Origin: Amphritea atlantica | GTDB lineage: Bacteria; Pseudomonadota; Gammaproteobacteria; Pseudomonadales; Balneatricaceae | Length of the DNA stretch: 64,000 nt | Assembly (NCBI RefSeq): GCF_018860855.1 | Contig: NZ_JAHKQE010000030.1 | Location: forward strand, 269,924 to 333,923 | Direction: 5' to 3' | Shown: positions 1-8,847 of the stretch, one piece after another | How positions within the stretch are numbered: position 1 is the first letter of the stretch | How the letters are laid out: each line of letters begins with the position of its first letter | Position numbers and translations under genes: made by a program | The notes under the pieces: generated by a model | What the model saw: only the letters and a program-made list of their open reading frames with translations | The model's database searches: none | What the model was told of the DNA's origin: nothing

Positions 1-33
1 TTTTTAAAAGCAGCCACAATGGCTGCTTTTTTT
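1..33. terminator. Bidirectional Rho-independent terminator
   Basis: A 10-bp perfect stem (AAAAGCAGCC with GGCTGCTTTT, 5-nt loop) is followed by a T run, and preceded by T's on the other strand. It lies between the end of the DUF1853 gene (reading leftwards) and whatever gene lies upstream of the window, so it can serve both strands. Confidence 0.85.
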
Positions 34-74
34 ATGCTTGAAATTTGCCCGTCATATTTGTTAATGAGCGGCTA

Positions 75-1025
75 TTAGCGCTTAAGATTCCAGCTATCCG
101 GCACTATAAAGCCTCTATCCATTTCACGCCAAAGCCCCTCGTTAGAATCAAACTGTAGCCGAGCGATCAGTTTCGGGGTAGTGATATCATCGGTTCTCTC
201 AATGAGTTCAGAGCAGGAGAGTGTTTCCTGAAAGCCGCACAGCGCTAATGCTAGCCAGCGAGGCTTCATCAGCATGACATACTGATATTCCGACCCCAGC
301 GACTCAACGTCAGCGCCTCGAACCCACCACCCTTTTAAATGATCAGCACTAATAGGGGCAGGGGGGTGATAATCCAGCCAGTGGGCAAAGGGATAAAACA
401 GATAACCTCGTAAGAGAAGCGAATGTTTTTCTGGGAGTAATCCTAGGGAGGTGGCGCGGTCTTTCCCTGCATCGGTATGCGATAGGCGCATCTGATGGTC
501 GGTGAGTCGTTGCCATTTTTTGTCGAGCCGATCTGAACGATTGGGGCCAATAAAGTCCTCTAAAGCACAGTTCTCAGGGTCTTGTGAGGTGCATAGATAA
601 AACTTTACCGCGGCTTCAAGATGAATTTTCATGCCCTCTTTAAGGGCCATTAAAAAGTCATATTCTCCTACCGTTGTTTTATCTCTTGAAACTTGTATAT
701 TGCACTTAAGATCAATGGGTTGAATAAATGATTGAATGTACATTCTAATCAAATCTTCAAAGTAGTAGCCGAGTCGAAACTTGGCTTGTTGGCGTAATGC
801 GTTAATCAGTGGTTGAGGATTTTCATCGAGTTTTTGCAGGCGTTCATGAATAGCTGATTGATTAAATAACCAATCCGATGACTGGTCATCAGGCAGTGTC
901 ATTAACGAGGGACTGTAGATTAACCAGTGCAGATCTCGAATGATCTCATGTTGATAGGATAAACGTGATTGCAGGGGATCTGATTCAGAAAGGTGATCAG
1001 GATGACAACTTAAAGATAGGTTCAT
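75..1025 (-). CDS. DUF1853 family protein
   Basis: A 316-residue protein matching the pattern of the DUF1853 family: an N-terminal IRDLHWLIYSPSL segment, a central YYFEDLIRMYIQ helix, then GEYDFLM followed by HLEAAVKFYL. The acidic/E-x-K arrangement in the last two resembles a PD-(D/E)xK nuclease core, but that is inference and no activity is established for the family as far as I know. No signal peptide or membrane segment is visible. It is transcribed divergently from the small gene at 1109, with an 83-bp AT-rich gap that must hold both promoters. The family call rests on motif recall. Confidence 0.75.
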   Translation of the reverse strand: MNLSLSCHPDHLSESDPLQSRLSYQHEIIRDLHWLIYSPSLMTLPDDQSSDWLFNQSAIHERLQKLDENPQPLINALRQQAKFRLGYYFEDLIRMYIQSFIQPIDLKCNIQVSRDKTTVGEYDFLMALKEGMKIHLEAAVKFYLCTSQDPENCALEDFIGPNRSDRLDKKWQRLTDHQMRLSHTDAGKDRATSLGLLPEKHSLLLRGYLFYPFAHWLDYHPPAPISADHLKGWWVRGADVESLGSEYQYVMLMKPRWLALALCGFQETLSCSELIERTDDITTPKLIARLQFDSNEGLWREMDRGFIVPDSWNLKR

Positions 1026-1108
1026 AGCTCAAATATTCACATTAAAGTGAAAAGCTCATAAAGTAATAAGATATCATTAACTCTACTCCACTTTTTTCAG
1101 GATGTCTC

Positions 1109-1423
1109 ATGGCAGCAAATAAACGCGCGGTTGATTTGAATAATTTAGCAGCAGAACAAGATCGTCATCCCCTGATGAGCGACTCTGATATCAACACCAT
1201 TATGCTCAATGGCGCTATGATCTCTCTTTCTAAACTTAAACGGGCGCAAAGCTTTAATGCGCGGCTCTATTATTATGCCGAGATCAGTGTTTATCTGGAA
1301 GTCAGTTTGTCTCGCGGTGCGGGCATCTCAGATGCAACCCGCCAGCAACTCGAAGAGATCCATCGAGAAGCGACCCATTATCATATGGATGCTAATAAGT
1401 TATTGAATCTTCTTGAGGAGTAG
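1109..1423 (+). CDS. Small hypothetical protein upstream of uvrC
   Basis: A 104-residue soluble, mostly helical protein whose family I do not recognise. It has no signal peptide, membrane segment or obvious metal-binding motif; the middle (SLSKLKRAQSFNARLYYYAE) looks amphipathic. A purine-rich stretch (CAGGATG) lies about 10 nt upstream of the ATG. The stop is 25 bp before the uvrC start, so the two are probably co-transcribed. In many gammaproteobacteria the response-regulator gene uvrY occupies this position, so its replacement by an unknown small gene is a difference from the usual order. It is very likely a real gene, function unknown. Confidence 0.7.
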   Translation: MAANKRAVDLNNLAAEQDRHPLMSDSDINTIMLNGAMISLSKLKRAQSFNARLYYYAEISVYLEVSLSRGAGISDATRQQLEEIHREATHYHMDANKLLNLLEE

Positions 1424-1448
1424 AAGGGCGGACAGTTAGAATAGCCGC

Positions 1449-3335
1449 ATGAATGATACCCCTGATAATGACTCGCTGGCGGAGCTAAATAAGCAGCCGG
1501 AACAGCGCGATGATGACTCTTTTGATAGCAAGGGGTTTCTCTCCCGTTTGACGCGACGGCCAGGCATCTATCAGATGTTTAATCGTGCGGGTGAGATTCT
1601 CTATGTCGGCAAAGCCAAGAACCTTAAAAATCGTGTCAGTAGCTATTTTCGGCCAACTGGCCTGAATACCAAAACGCAGGCGTTAGTTAGCCGTATTGCG
1701 GATATTCAGGTTACGGTGACCAATAGTGAAACCGAGGCTTTACTGCTCGAACAAAATCTAATCAAGACGAATCGTCCGCCCTATAATATTCTATTGCGGG
1801 ACGATAAGTCCTATCCATATATCTTCGTTTCTACTGGCCAAGAATACCCTGCGGTGCGCTTTCATCGCGGTGCCAAACGGCAAAAAGGCCGCTATTTTGG
1901 GCCTTTCCCCAGTAGCGGTGCGGTTCGTGATAGCTTGGCAATTATGCAAAGGGTGTTTCGTATTCGTCAGTGCGAAGAGAGTTTCTTTAAAAATCGTTCG
2001 CGCCCCTGTCTGCAATATCAAATCAAGCGTTGCAGTGCACCCTGTGTTGGCATTCCTACACCGGAGGCATATCAGACCGATATTCGTCATGCAATGATGT
2101 TTCTGGAAGGCAAAAATAGCCACATTATGGATGAATTAGCTTCTCAAATGGAGACAGCATCCAGTGCACTCAAGTTTGAAGAGGCGGCGATCTACCGAGA
2201 TCAGATATCCAGCCTGCAGCAAGTACAAGAGCAGCAGCATGTGAGCGGTCAAACCGGCGATGCAGATGTGATTGGGTGTGCTCAGCAGTCCGGTTCGGTC
2301 TGTATGCATATGTTGTTTGTGCGAGGCGGGCGAATTATTGGCAGTAAGGTGTATCACCCTCGTTTTGGTATTGAAGAGACCACTACAGAGCTGCTGTCCG
2401 CTTTTATCGCGCAATGGTATCTAGCCGGAGGGCGAGAGATTCCACCGGTATTAGTGACCTTAGAGGAACCCGCGGATCGGGAAGTATTAGAAGATGCGTT
2501 AGGTGAGCGCAGTGGACGTAAAGTCACTTTGGTGCATCGCGTGCGCTCTGATAAGGCCGCTTGGCAAAAATTGGCGCAAACCAATGCCGAGCAAAATTTG
2601 CAGAGTCACTTGGCCAGTAAACAGAGTATCTACAATCGCTATCTGGCGTTACAGGAAGCGCTGCAGTTGGATTCGATTCCGCAGCGCATGGAATGTTTTG
2701 ATATTAGCCATAGTTCGGGTGAAGCAACGGTGGCTTCCTGCGTCGTATTTGATCGCAACGGCCCACTGAAATCGGATTATCGCCATTTTAATATCGAGGG
2801 TATCACCGGCGGTGATGATTACGCTGCTATGCATCAAGCATTAACCCGACGCTATACCCGGCTGAAAAAAGGCGAAGGCAAACTGCCTGACATTCTCTGG
2901 ATTGATGGTGGTAAAGGGCAGGTGACTCAGGCAGTGGAGGTGCTAGCCGAGCTGCAGATCGAAGAAGTATTGATTGTCGGAGTAGCCAAAGGTAGTGATC
3001 GTAAGGCGGGGCTGGAAACCTTGATTATGGGAGAGACGGGAGTCGAGATCGCTTTGCGGGCTGACTCACCGGCCCTGCATCTGATACAGTATATTCGAGA
3101 TGAGTCACACCGCTTTGCGATTACCGGACACCGAGCACGTCGTGGTAAAGCCCGCCGTAAATCATCCCTTGAGGGAATTCCCGGCGTTGGCCCCAAACGG
3201 CGGCGTGAGTTGTTAAAGCATTTTGGCAGTGTTCAGTCTATTGAGACGGCAAGTATTGAAGAAATTGGAAAAGTCTCTACTATAAGCCGCAAAATTGCAG
3301 AAGATATATATGCTTCGCTACATCACGACCCCTAA
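1449..3335 (+). CDS. uvrC: Excinuclease ABC subunit C
   Basis: UvrC makes both incisions in UvrABC nucleotide excision repair. The 628 residues show the full family order: the GIY-YIG nuclease near residues 38-115 (GIYQMF, then ILYVGKAKNLKNRV), a cysteine cluster around CLQYQIKRCSAPCVG, the UVR helical hairpin that contacts UvrB (about 220-260), the RNase H-like nuclease (about 400-550, with FDISHSSG and IDGGKGQ), and tandem helix-hairpin-helix motifs at the C-terminus (IPGVGPKRRRELL). The first ~28 residues before FLSRL are acidic and poorly conserved. No strong Shine-Dalgarno precedes the ATG, so translation may be coupled to the gene at 1109. pgsA follows after 50 bp, as in E. coli. Confidence 0.97.
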   Translation: MNDTPDNDSLAELNKQPEQRDDDSFDSKGFLSRLTRRPGIYQMFNRAGEILYVGKAKNLKNRVSSYFRPTGLNTKTQALVSRIADIQVTVTNSETEALLLEQNLIKTNRPPYNILLRDDKSYPYIFVSTGQEYPAVRFHRGAKRQKGRYFGPFPSSGAVRDSLAIMQRVFRIRQCEESFFKNRSRPCLQYQIKRCSAPCVGIPTPEAYQTDIRHAMMFLEGKNSHIMDELASQMETASSALKFEEAAIYRDQISSLQQVQEQQHVSGQTGDADVIGCAQQSGSVCMHMLFVRGGRIIGSKVYHPRFGIEETTTELLSAFIAQWYLAGGREIPPVLVTLEEPADREVLEDALGERSGRKVTLVHRVRSDKAAWQKLAQTNAEQNLQSHLASKQSIYNRYLALQEALQLDSIPQRMECFDISHSSGEATVASCVVFDRNGPLKSDYRHFNIEGITGGDDYAAMHQALTRRYTRLKKGEGKLPDILWIDGGKGQVTQAVEVLAELQIEEVLIVGVAKGSDRKAGLETLIMGETGVEIALRADSPALHLIQYIRDESHRFAITGHRARRGKARRKSSLEGIPGVGPKRRRELLKHFGSVQSIETASIEEIGKVSTISRKIAEDIYASLHHDP

Positions 3336-3385
3336 TGGTCGCACTATTTACACACAGCCACGTTGAACAGGAAAGTTGAACATCG

Positions 3386-3934
3386 ATGAAAATACCCAAT
3401 ATCCTGACACTGTTGCGCATTGTTCTGATCCCAGTATTTGTTTTAATTTATTACCTGCCTTATGCCTGGGGACCGATGGCAGCGGCCTTTGTGTTTGCGT
3501 TTGCGGCGGTAACCGATTGGTTTGATGGTTATTTGGCGCGAAAACTAGACCAGGCATCACCCTTCGGCGCTTTTCTTGATCCCGTTGCCGATAAACTGAT
3601 GGTGGCTACTGCGCTGGTATTATTGGTGGATACTTATTCGGTTTTTTGGATTACTGCACCGGCCATTGTGATTATTAGTCGGGAGATTGTGATTTCTGCA
3701 TTGCGTGAATGGATGGCAGAGTTAGGTAAGCGAGCGAACATAGCGGTCTCTTATATCGGCAAGTTAAAAACGGCACTGCAAATGCTGTCAATCATGATTA
3801 TGCTGGGCTTTGCGCCTTATACGATGTTGTCATGGATCGGTATCGGTGCGCTTTATCTGGCCTCGGTGCTAACCCTGTGGTCTATGTATATCTATCTAAA
3901 GGCGGCATGGCCGGATCTGACAGAAGATATCTGA
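3386..3934 (+). CDS. pgsA: CDP-diacylglycerol--glycerol-3-phosphate 3-phosphatidyltransferase
   Basis: Inner-membrane enzyme that makes phosphatidylglycerophosphate, the committed step to phosphatidylglycerol and cardiolipin. The 182-residue length is normal. The CDP-alcohol phosphotransferase signature is complete: D44, D47-G48, A51-R52, G61, D65 and D69 (DWFDG, YLAR, GAFLDPVADK). Several hydrophobic helices span the rest. A purine-rich site lies before the ATG at 3386. It follows uvrC by 50 bp in the same direction, and is followed by the tRNA-Gly/Cys genes, which is the conserved pgsA-glyW-cysT order known from E. coli. Confidence 0.96.
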   Translation: MKIPNILTLLRIVLIPVFVLIYYLPYAWGPMAAAFVFAFAAVTDWFDGYLARKLDQASPFGAFLDPVADKLMVATALVLLVDTYSVFWITAPAIVIISREIVISALREWMAELGKRANIAVSYIGKLKTALQMLSIMIMLGFAPYTMLSWIGIGALYLASVLTLWSMYIYLKAAWPDLTEDI

Positions 3935-3995
3935 TCAATCGTTATACAGATCTAACTTGTTAATCTGATTGCACTTTTTTACTACTGAAAAGTTG

Positions 3996-4023
3996 TTGAC
4001 ATAAAAGGAGAGCTGTCTATAAT
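3996..4023 (+). promoter_or_regulatory. Strong sigma-70 promoter for tRNA-Gly/tRNA-Cys
   Basis: TTGACA (3996-4001) and TATAAT (4018-4023) are both perfect consensus hexamers, with a 16-bp spacer. The start site would fall near 4030, about 17 nt before the mature tRNA-Gly. Perfect hexamers are typical of stable-RNA promoters. Confidence 0.85.
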
Positions 4024-4046
4024 ACGCACCACTTCTTAGGAAGCAC

Positions 4047-4122
4047 GCGGAATTAGCTCAGTTGGTAGAGCGGAACCTTGCCAAGGTTCAGGTCGTCGGT
4101 TCGAGCCCGATATTCCGCTCCA
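4047..4122 (+). tRNA. tRNA-Gly (anticodon GCC)
   Basis: A 76-nt cloverleaf with acceptor stem GCGGAAU/AUUCCGC, D-loop TTGGTAGAG, anticodon loop TTGCCAA (GCC), T-loop GGTTCGAG and encoded CCA. The copy at 10756-10831 is identical over all 76 nt and in the same orientation. Confidence 0.98.
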
Positions 4123-4163
4123 TTTTGCGGTAACGCAAGATTGGATGGTAAGTAATTACCTTA

Positions 4164-4237
4164 GGCGCGGTGGCAGAGTGGTCATGCAGCGGACTGCAAC
4201 TCCGTGAACGCCGGTTCGATTCCGACCCGCGCCTCCA
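4164..4237 (+). tRNA. tRNA-Cys (anticodon GCA)
   Basis: A 74-nt cloverleaf with acceptor GGCGCGG/CCGCGCC, anticodon loop CTGCAAC (GCA), T-loop GGTTCGAT and encoded CCA. It lies 41 nt downstream of tRNA-Gly and is presumably processed from the same transcript. The tRNA-Leu that usually follows immediately is instead 6.4 kb away. Confidence 0.97.
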
Positions 4238-4256
4238 TTTAAATACTTACTAAAAC

Positions 4257-4278
4257 AGTCACTTAGGTGGCTTTTTTT
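4257..4278 (+). terminator. Terminator after tRNA-Cys
   Basis: AGTCAC pairs with GTGGCT (one G-U, 4-nt loop), followed by seven T's. It would end the Gly-Cys tRNA transcript and insulate it from the operon that starts at 4961. Confidence 0.7.
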
Positions 4279-4960
4279 ATGCCTAAAATTTACCTTCAGA
4301 ATAACTCCGCAGATGACTTTCGAACACAAACGAAAGGGTGCTCAGCCACGTGGTAATCGTTCGGAGTTTTTGCCCCAGGTATCACTTGCTGCTTGATCTG
4401 TTATTTTGCAGCACTGGATTTTCGATATTCAGCCGGTCAGTCATAACATTGCGCCTGTTTTATTTGCTCATCACGTCTTAATCGTTTTTTGTACTCAATT
4501 TTTTAGTGCTGCGTTGTATTGATTTATTGGTGGTTCGTCTTAACGTCTAAAGATGGCAAATGCCTTTAAATTGAACAAAAAATAGACAGCTAAAGTTCTG
4601 TGTTAGACCTCCGCTTATCTAGTCCCTCAATATATCGAATGTGAATCAATCTTCGAGGCAAAGTTAGTAGGTAAAGCCCCCATAATTTTGATAACATTCT
4701 TCACATGAATAAAATTAATGTAGAACTGAGAGTGTAGAGCTGTTTTCCTGTGTCTCGGTTTTAACTCATTGTATTACCTAATGCTTGGCTTTAGTTGGGC
4801 TGCGTTATAAATGCACCCAGAATGCTTTTACTGCCAGTAGCCGTGATAGATGAATCGATTTCTAGTTATCGCTGTGCCATAGCGGTGCTTGTGTAACGTT
4901 TTGGGCGACAGAGTGTGATCAAGAATCGGATTGCATCATTCGTCATTAGGATAATACAAC
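4279..4960. other. AT-rich leader region upstream of the AAA+ protease operon
   Basis: About 680 bp without a credible ORF on either strand. It is AT-rich and lacks the codon-like periodicity of its neighbours. The promoter of the operon at 4961 should be here, but I could not single out one convincing -35/-10 pair. It marks the left edge of the segment that separates tRNA-Cys from tRNA-Leu. Confidence 0.5.
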
Positions 4961-7711
4961 ATGCGAAAGATCTTATTAGGCGCAAAAGTCTTTGCCCTTC
5001 AAGAAAGCGCTTCATGGATTAATATTTCCCATATCCAGCAGTCATTGACGGCGTTAAAAGCAGCGGATAGTGCCGCTTTCACCAAGGTGTGCGAGCTCGT
5101 TGATGTTTCAACGTCTCACGAAAAATCTGAACTGTTTTCATCTGAACTGCTCGAGCAAATAGCATCTAAAGAGCGGGTTTCTTATGCGCCAGAGGTTCAA
5201 GCACTGATTGCTGAACTAAAAACGCTAGGGATCTCTTTCGAATCTAATGTATCGGAGCTGTATTTCAATATTCGCAAGGGACTCTATAAATCCGTTGTCG
5301 CCAGCTTGGCTGAGATGAATGAGCTGCTGACTAGTCAGATATTTGATCAGGACGAAGCGGTAGAAGCGGTGAGTGACGCCGTGATGAAAATGTCATGGGC
5401 CGAGAAAGCGAATCGTCCTAGGGCTATTTTTTCATTCTTAGGTCCGCCTGCAACCGGTAAGACCTACATGGCGGAAATTCTGGGGTTGGGACTTCAGGGC
5501 TATAAAGTTAAGTCGTTTGATATGACCCAGCTGAACTCTGAAAAAGAGGGATTTGCCCTTGTCGGCCTGCGCAAAGGGTTTGAAAGTGCAGGGGAAGGTC
5601 AGCTGACTCAGTTTGTAAAAGACAATCCAAAGTCGATCATTATCTTTGATGAAGTAGAGAAGTCCCATACTCGGGTGCAAACATCACTCTTAAGAATGCT
5701 GTCAGCCGGATACCTAAAGGATGAATATAGCGGTGAAGAGGTGGATTTCAGGGAGACCATCATTATTTTCACCTCTAATTTGGGTAGCAGCCTCTACAGT
5801 AATCGCACCTTTACCAGCCAAACAGAAAACAATCCTCATCAAGCGCGAGAGACGCTACTTCAGGTGATTCGTAAAGAAACAAAAGTTGAGAATGGTAATA
5901 CGGTTGCCGCGATTCCCCCTGAGCTGCTATCTCGGTTAGCCCAGGGCAGTGTTGTGCTGTTTAAGAAGCTATCGCTCACGGGTTTATCTAAGATTGCAAC
6001 GCAGCTGCTGATTGATGATAGTCAGTCTTTTGAAAGCAAGCTCGGATTGGCGGTGCAATTTCAATCGTTAGAAACGTTAGTGCCGTTATTGGTGCTGAGA
6101 TTTGCGCCAAGGTTTGATACCCGTGAGATGAAATCACGCATAGGAGATCTTGCATTTGACCCTATCACTGATTATTTGCTGCAACACCCAGATGTCAATG
6201 TAGAGCGTGTCATGATCTCCTTGAGCGAAAGCGCGGAGACTTTTCTTGCTGAGTTGGATTTTATCAAGTTACCGAACCTGTTGGTCACTAAGCATCAGCG
6301 GGTATTCTTTGATTTTGAGATCCATGAAAGCGATGGCGTGTTGTCTTTGCAATATACTAATGCTCGCATCGAAAAGTTGGCAAACGAGGATGACTTTAGC
6401 GATGCGTCAGGCATTCAGGTTGACCTACCTGATATTTCCTTTGAGCAGATCGCTGGCCATCACAAGATTAAAGCCCGCCTGAATGAGGTTATACATTTGC
6501 TTAAAGAGCGTGAGTATCTATCTCAGCAGGGGGTGCAGCCGCCTAAAGGTATGCTGCTCTATGGTGTGCCGGGTACGGGCAAAACCCTGCTGGCTAAAGC
6601 CTTTGCCCATCAAGCGGATTTACCTTTTCTCTCCTGTTCGGGTAATGACCTGCTTAATGAAGACTTTATTCGCAAGCTATTTGCTAGAGCGCGAGAATAT
6701 GCTCCATCCGTTATTTTTATTGATGAAATTGATGCATTGCCGAAACGAGGAGCCGCAGGCCCCCAAGCCGATGCACTAGTGAATCGTATGCTTGTTGAGA
6801 TTGATGGTTTTAGTGGTAATGATGATGACGTATTTATTATTGCTGCAACCAATCGAAAGGAGCTGATTGACTCGGCGATATTACGCTCCGGTCGTATCGA
6901 TCTACACTATGAGGTGCCACAGTTAGATAAAGACGCACGTAGCTGGTTTATTGGTAAGATGTTGGAAAAAGAGATGTTTGATTCCAATATTGATATTGAT
7001 CAGGTGCTATTGCTGACCGCGGGCTTTAGTGGTGCAGACCTGCAAAAAGTATCTCGTGAAAGTGTTCTGTTTGCCTTGCGTGAGGGGATGGAGCGGGTTG
7101 ATCAGCAATGTCTCTTAGAACAGATTAATACGCTTAAGTATGGTCAGCCGTTAAACTTAGAAGATAGTCGTCAACATCTTGAAGAGACCGCTTATCACGA
7201 GGCGGCACATGCTGTGATTTCACATATTTTGCTGCCGGAGCGGCGTATTGAGCAGATTACCGTGGTTGCGCGTGCAGATTTTCTCGGCATGGTTTCCTAT
7301 GATAACGAGCAAAGCCACGACTACACCCGATCCTTTCTATTTAATATGTCTTGCGTTGCTTTGGCCGGACGAGCGGCACAGTTGAAGCAGTTTGCTGAGC
7401 AAGGGCTGGATAGCGGCGCTGCGGGAGACCTTAAGCAAGCGATGCATTATGCCTGGCTGGCCATTGGTTGCTGGGGTATGGATGACAGTCTGTATAACCT
7501 GAATATTGAAGCGATGAGAGGTTATACAGATCATCCCTCTTATCAAAATAAAGTTGATGAAAGAATGGCTTGCTGGATAGATGAAGCAACGGCCAAAACC
7601 CACGAATTAGTGTCGCAACACTGGCCTAAAATTGAAGCCGTCGCTGAAGCCGTTTTAGATGAAGAAGTTTTAGATCAGATGAAATTTTGTAAATTAATGG
7701 AGAATTTTTAA
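4961..7711 (+). CDS. Hybrid AAA+ protease: ClpB-D2-like AAA+ module fused to FtsH-like AAA+ and M41 zinc peptidase
   Basis: A 916-residue protein with two different AAA+ modules and a protease. Residues ~1-120 are an unknown helical domain. At ~130-400 is an HSP100 D2-like AAA+: Walker A GPPATGKT (161-168), Walker B IIIFDEVEKS (D230-E231), sensor FTSN, and the ClpB-like PELLSRL segment. At ~490-720 is an FtsH-like AAA+: Walker A GVPGTGKT (535-542), Walker B FIDEID (D588), and the second region of homology ATNRKELIDSAILRSGRID. At ~735-915 is an M41 peptidase with zinc site HEAAH (746-750) and the third ligand D823 in GAAGDLKQA. The two N-terminal membrane helices of real FtsH are absent, so it should be soluble. 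All catalytic motifs look intact, which predicts an ATP-dependent unfoldase-protease. Its stop overlaps the next start (TAATG), so it is translationally coupled to two small proteins and a membrane protein that may be adaptors. The function is unknown. Confidence 0.88.
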   Translation: MRKILLGAKVFALQESASWINISHIQQSLTALKAADSAAFTKVCELVDVSTSHEKSELFSSELLEQIASKERVSYAPEVQALIAELKTLGISFESNVSELYFNIRKGLYKSVVASLAEMNELLTSQIFDQDEAVEAVSDAVMKMSWAEKANRPRAIFSFLGPPATGKTYMAEILGLGLQGYKVKSFDMTQLNSEKEGFALVGLRKGFESAGEGQLTQFVKDNPKSIIIFDEVEKSHTRVQTSLLRMLSAGYLKDEYSGEEVDFRETIIIFTSNLGSSLYSNRTFTSQTENNPHQARETLLQVIRKETKVENGNTVAAIPPELLSRLAQGSVVLFKKLSLTGLSKIATQLLIDDSQSFESKLGLAVQFQSLETLVPLLVLRFAPRFDTREMKSRIGDLAFDPITDYLLQHPDVNVERVMISLSESAETFLAELDFIKLPNLLVTKHQRVFFDFEIHESDGVLSLQYTNARIEKLANEDDFSDASGIQVDLPDISFEQIAGHHKIKARLNEVIHLLKEREYLSQQGVQPPKGMLLYGVPGTGKTLLAKAFAHQADLPFLSCSGNDLLNEDFIRKLFARAREYAPSVIFIDEIDALPKRGAAGPQADALVNRMLVEIDGFSGNDDDVFIIAATNRKELIDSAILRSGRIDLHYEVPQLDKDARSWFIGKMLEKEMFDSNIDIDQVLLLTAGFSGADLQKVSRESVLFALREGMERVDQQCLLEQINTLKYGQPLNLEDSRQHLEETAYHEAAHAVISHILLPERRIEQITVVARADFLGMVSYDNEQSHDYTRSFLFNMSCVALAGRAAQLKQFAEQGLDSGAAGDLKQAMHYAWLAIGCWGMDDSLYNLNIEAMRGYTDHPSYQNKVDERMACWIDEATAKTHELVSQHWPKIEAVAEAVLDEEVLDQMKFCKLMENF

Positions 7712-8214
7712 TGGCAATTACGTTAAATAAGCTTGAGCAGTATTTGGATGAGTTGGATTTTAATTATCAGCAGAAAGATGAGGATACACTGCTGACCGGT
7801 GCGAAGGATGAGAATGGGCAAGTCATGATTGTCATCCGCCTAATGGAAGATGGCGAATTCTTGCAAATTCGTACCGTCCAGCATCTAGACGATCTAGTCA
7901 AAGAGGCTAATGACGAAAATAGAGCAGCGCTACTCAGCTGGATGCTCTATAGAAACTATCAGACAAAACTGGGGGCGTGGGAATACGACCCGAGTGATCA
8001 TGATCACCACATCAGCATTGGTTTTGGTATAGAGGACGGCGATTTAACGCTTAAGCAGTTCGCACGTATGCTCAATACGATCACCAAAAGTTGTGAAATA
8101 ATTCCTGAAATGAAGCAGGTGCTAGGTGTCGAGGCTGAGATCGATCCTAAAGAACTTAAGCGCCAAGAGCTACTCGCTCAATTGGCTGCTCTAGATGGCA
8201 ATACCGGCATTTAA
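7711..8214 (+). CDS. YbjN-like small protein, possible adaptor of the AAA+ protease
   Basis: A 167-residue acidic soluble protein. Its ATG overlaps the TAA of the protease gene by one base, which is a sign of translational coupling. The pattern (N-terminal helix LEQYLDEL, a beta strand ending in EDGEFLQIR, NRAALLSWMLYRN, then IEDGDLTLKQFARML) resembles YbjN/type III secretion chaperone-like alpha-beta folds; this is inference from pattern only. It is clearly a paralog of the next gene: both share the LxxLLD/YLDEL start, the E-x-GE strand, the NRxA helix and the ED-LT-KQ segment. That suggests a pair of related substrate- or partner-binding proteins for the protease or the membrane protein at 8848. 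Confidence 0.75.
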   Translation: MAITLNKLEQYLDELDFNYQQKDEDTLLTGAKDENGQVMIVIRLMEDGEFLQIRTVQHLDDLVKEANDENRAALLSWMLYRNYQTKLGAWEYDPSDHDHHISIGFGIEDGDLTLKQFARMLNTITKSCEIIPEMKQVLGVEAEIDPKELKRQELLAQLAALDGNTGI

Positions 8215-8284
8215 TTTGACGATTGTTTACCTAGGTCAAACCCGTGTGTTTGGCCTTATTTTTATATGTTCATAGGGGATAGGT

Positions 8285-8845
8285 GTGGCAACGTCTTTTA
8301 AACAACTGGAAGCGCTTTTAGATGATATTGGTTGGAAATATAAGTCTAAGCCTAGTGACAGTGGTGGGTATATCTATTCTGGTTTTCCAACCAAGGTATA
8401 TAAGGATAAAGATGGCGACCACTACGCTACCGTTCTGTTTTCAGTGCAGGAGAACGGTGAGTTAATTAAGTTTATCGTCCCCAAGCTTTATAATTGCGTT
8501 GATCGGAATAATCGCAAGGCTTTTTTTGAAGTGGCTGTTCGTAAATCCTTCGAGAAGAAGCTCTGTTTTTATGATTATGATCATCGAGACGGCGAAATCA
8601 GAATGATTGTTGATTTCCCGCTAGAAGATGCTTCGCTCACAAAGCAGCAGGTTATCCGTGTGGTTAAAGCCTTAATCACGTTAATTGATACCAATGATCA
8701 GGATGTCAGAGCCGCTGTCGAAGAGGGGCGGTTACCGCTGCTTGATTACAAATCTGATTTAAGCCACGAAATATCAAAAATGAATTCCGATCAGCAGCTA
8801 GAGTTGCTAGTTGAGATTAAGCGGCGCAATCAGGGGATAAAATAG
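8285..8845 (+). CDS. Second YbjN-like paralog in the protease operon
   Basis: A 186-residue protein starting at GTG (8285), preceded by a good ribosome site (GGGGATAG, 4-10 nt upstream). It has the same layout as the 167-residue neighbour: LEALLDDIGWKY, the strand ENGELIKF, NRKAFFEVAVRKSFEKKL, YDHRDG, and LEDASLTKQQVIRVV. It has a more basic core and a longer helical C-terminal tail. No signal peptide or membrane helix is present. The 3' end sits two bases before the start of the membrane protein gene at 8848, so the last two genes are tightly coupled. The function is unknown; the family resemblance is the same tentative YbjN-like call as for its paralog. Confidence 0.75.
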   Translation: MATSFKQLEALLDDIGWKYKSKPSDSGGYIYSGFPTKVYKDKDGDHYATVLFSVQENGELIKFIVPKLYNCVDRNNRKAFFEVAVRKSFEKKLCFYDYDHRDGEIRMIVDFPLEDASLTKQQVIRVVKALITLIDTNDQDVRAAVEEGRLPLLDYKSDLSHEISKMNSDQQLELLVEIKRRNQGIK

Positions 8846-8847
8846 AA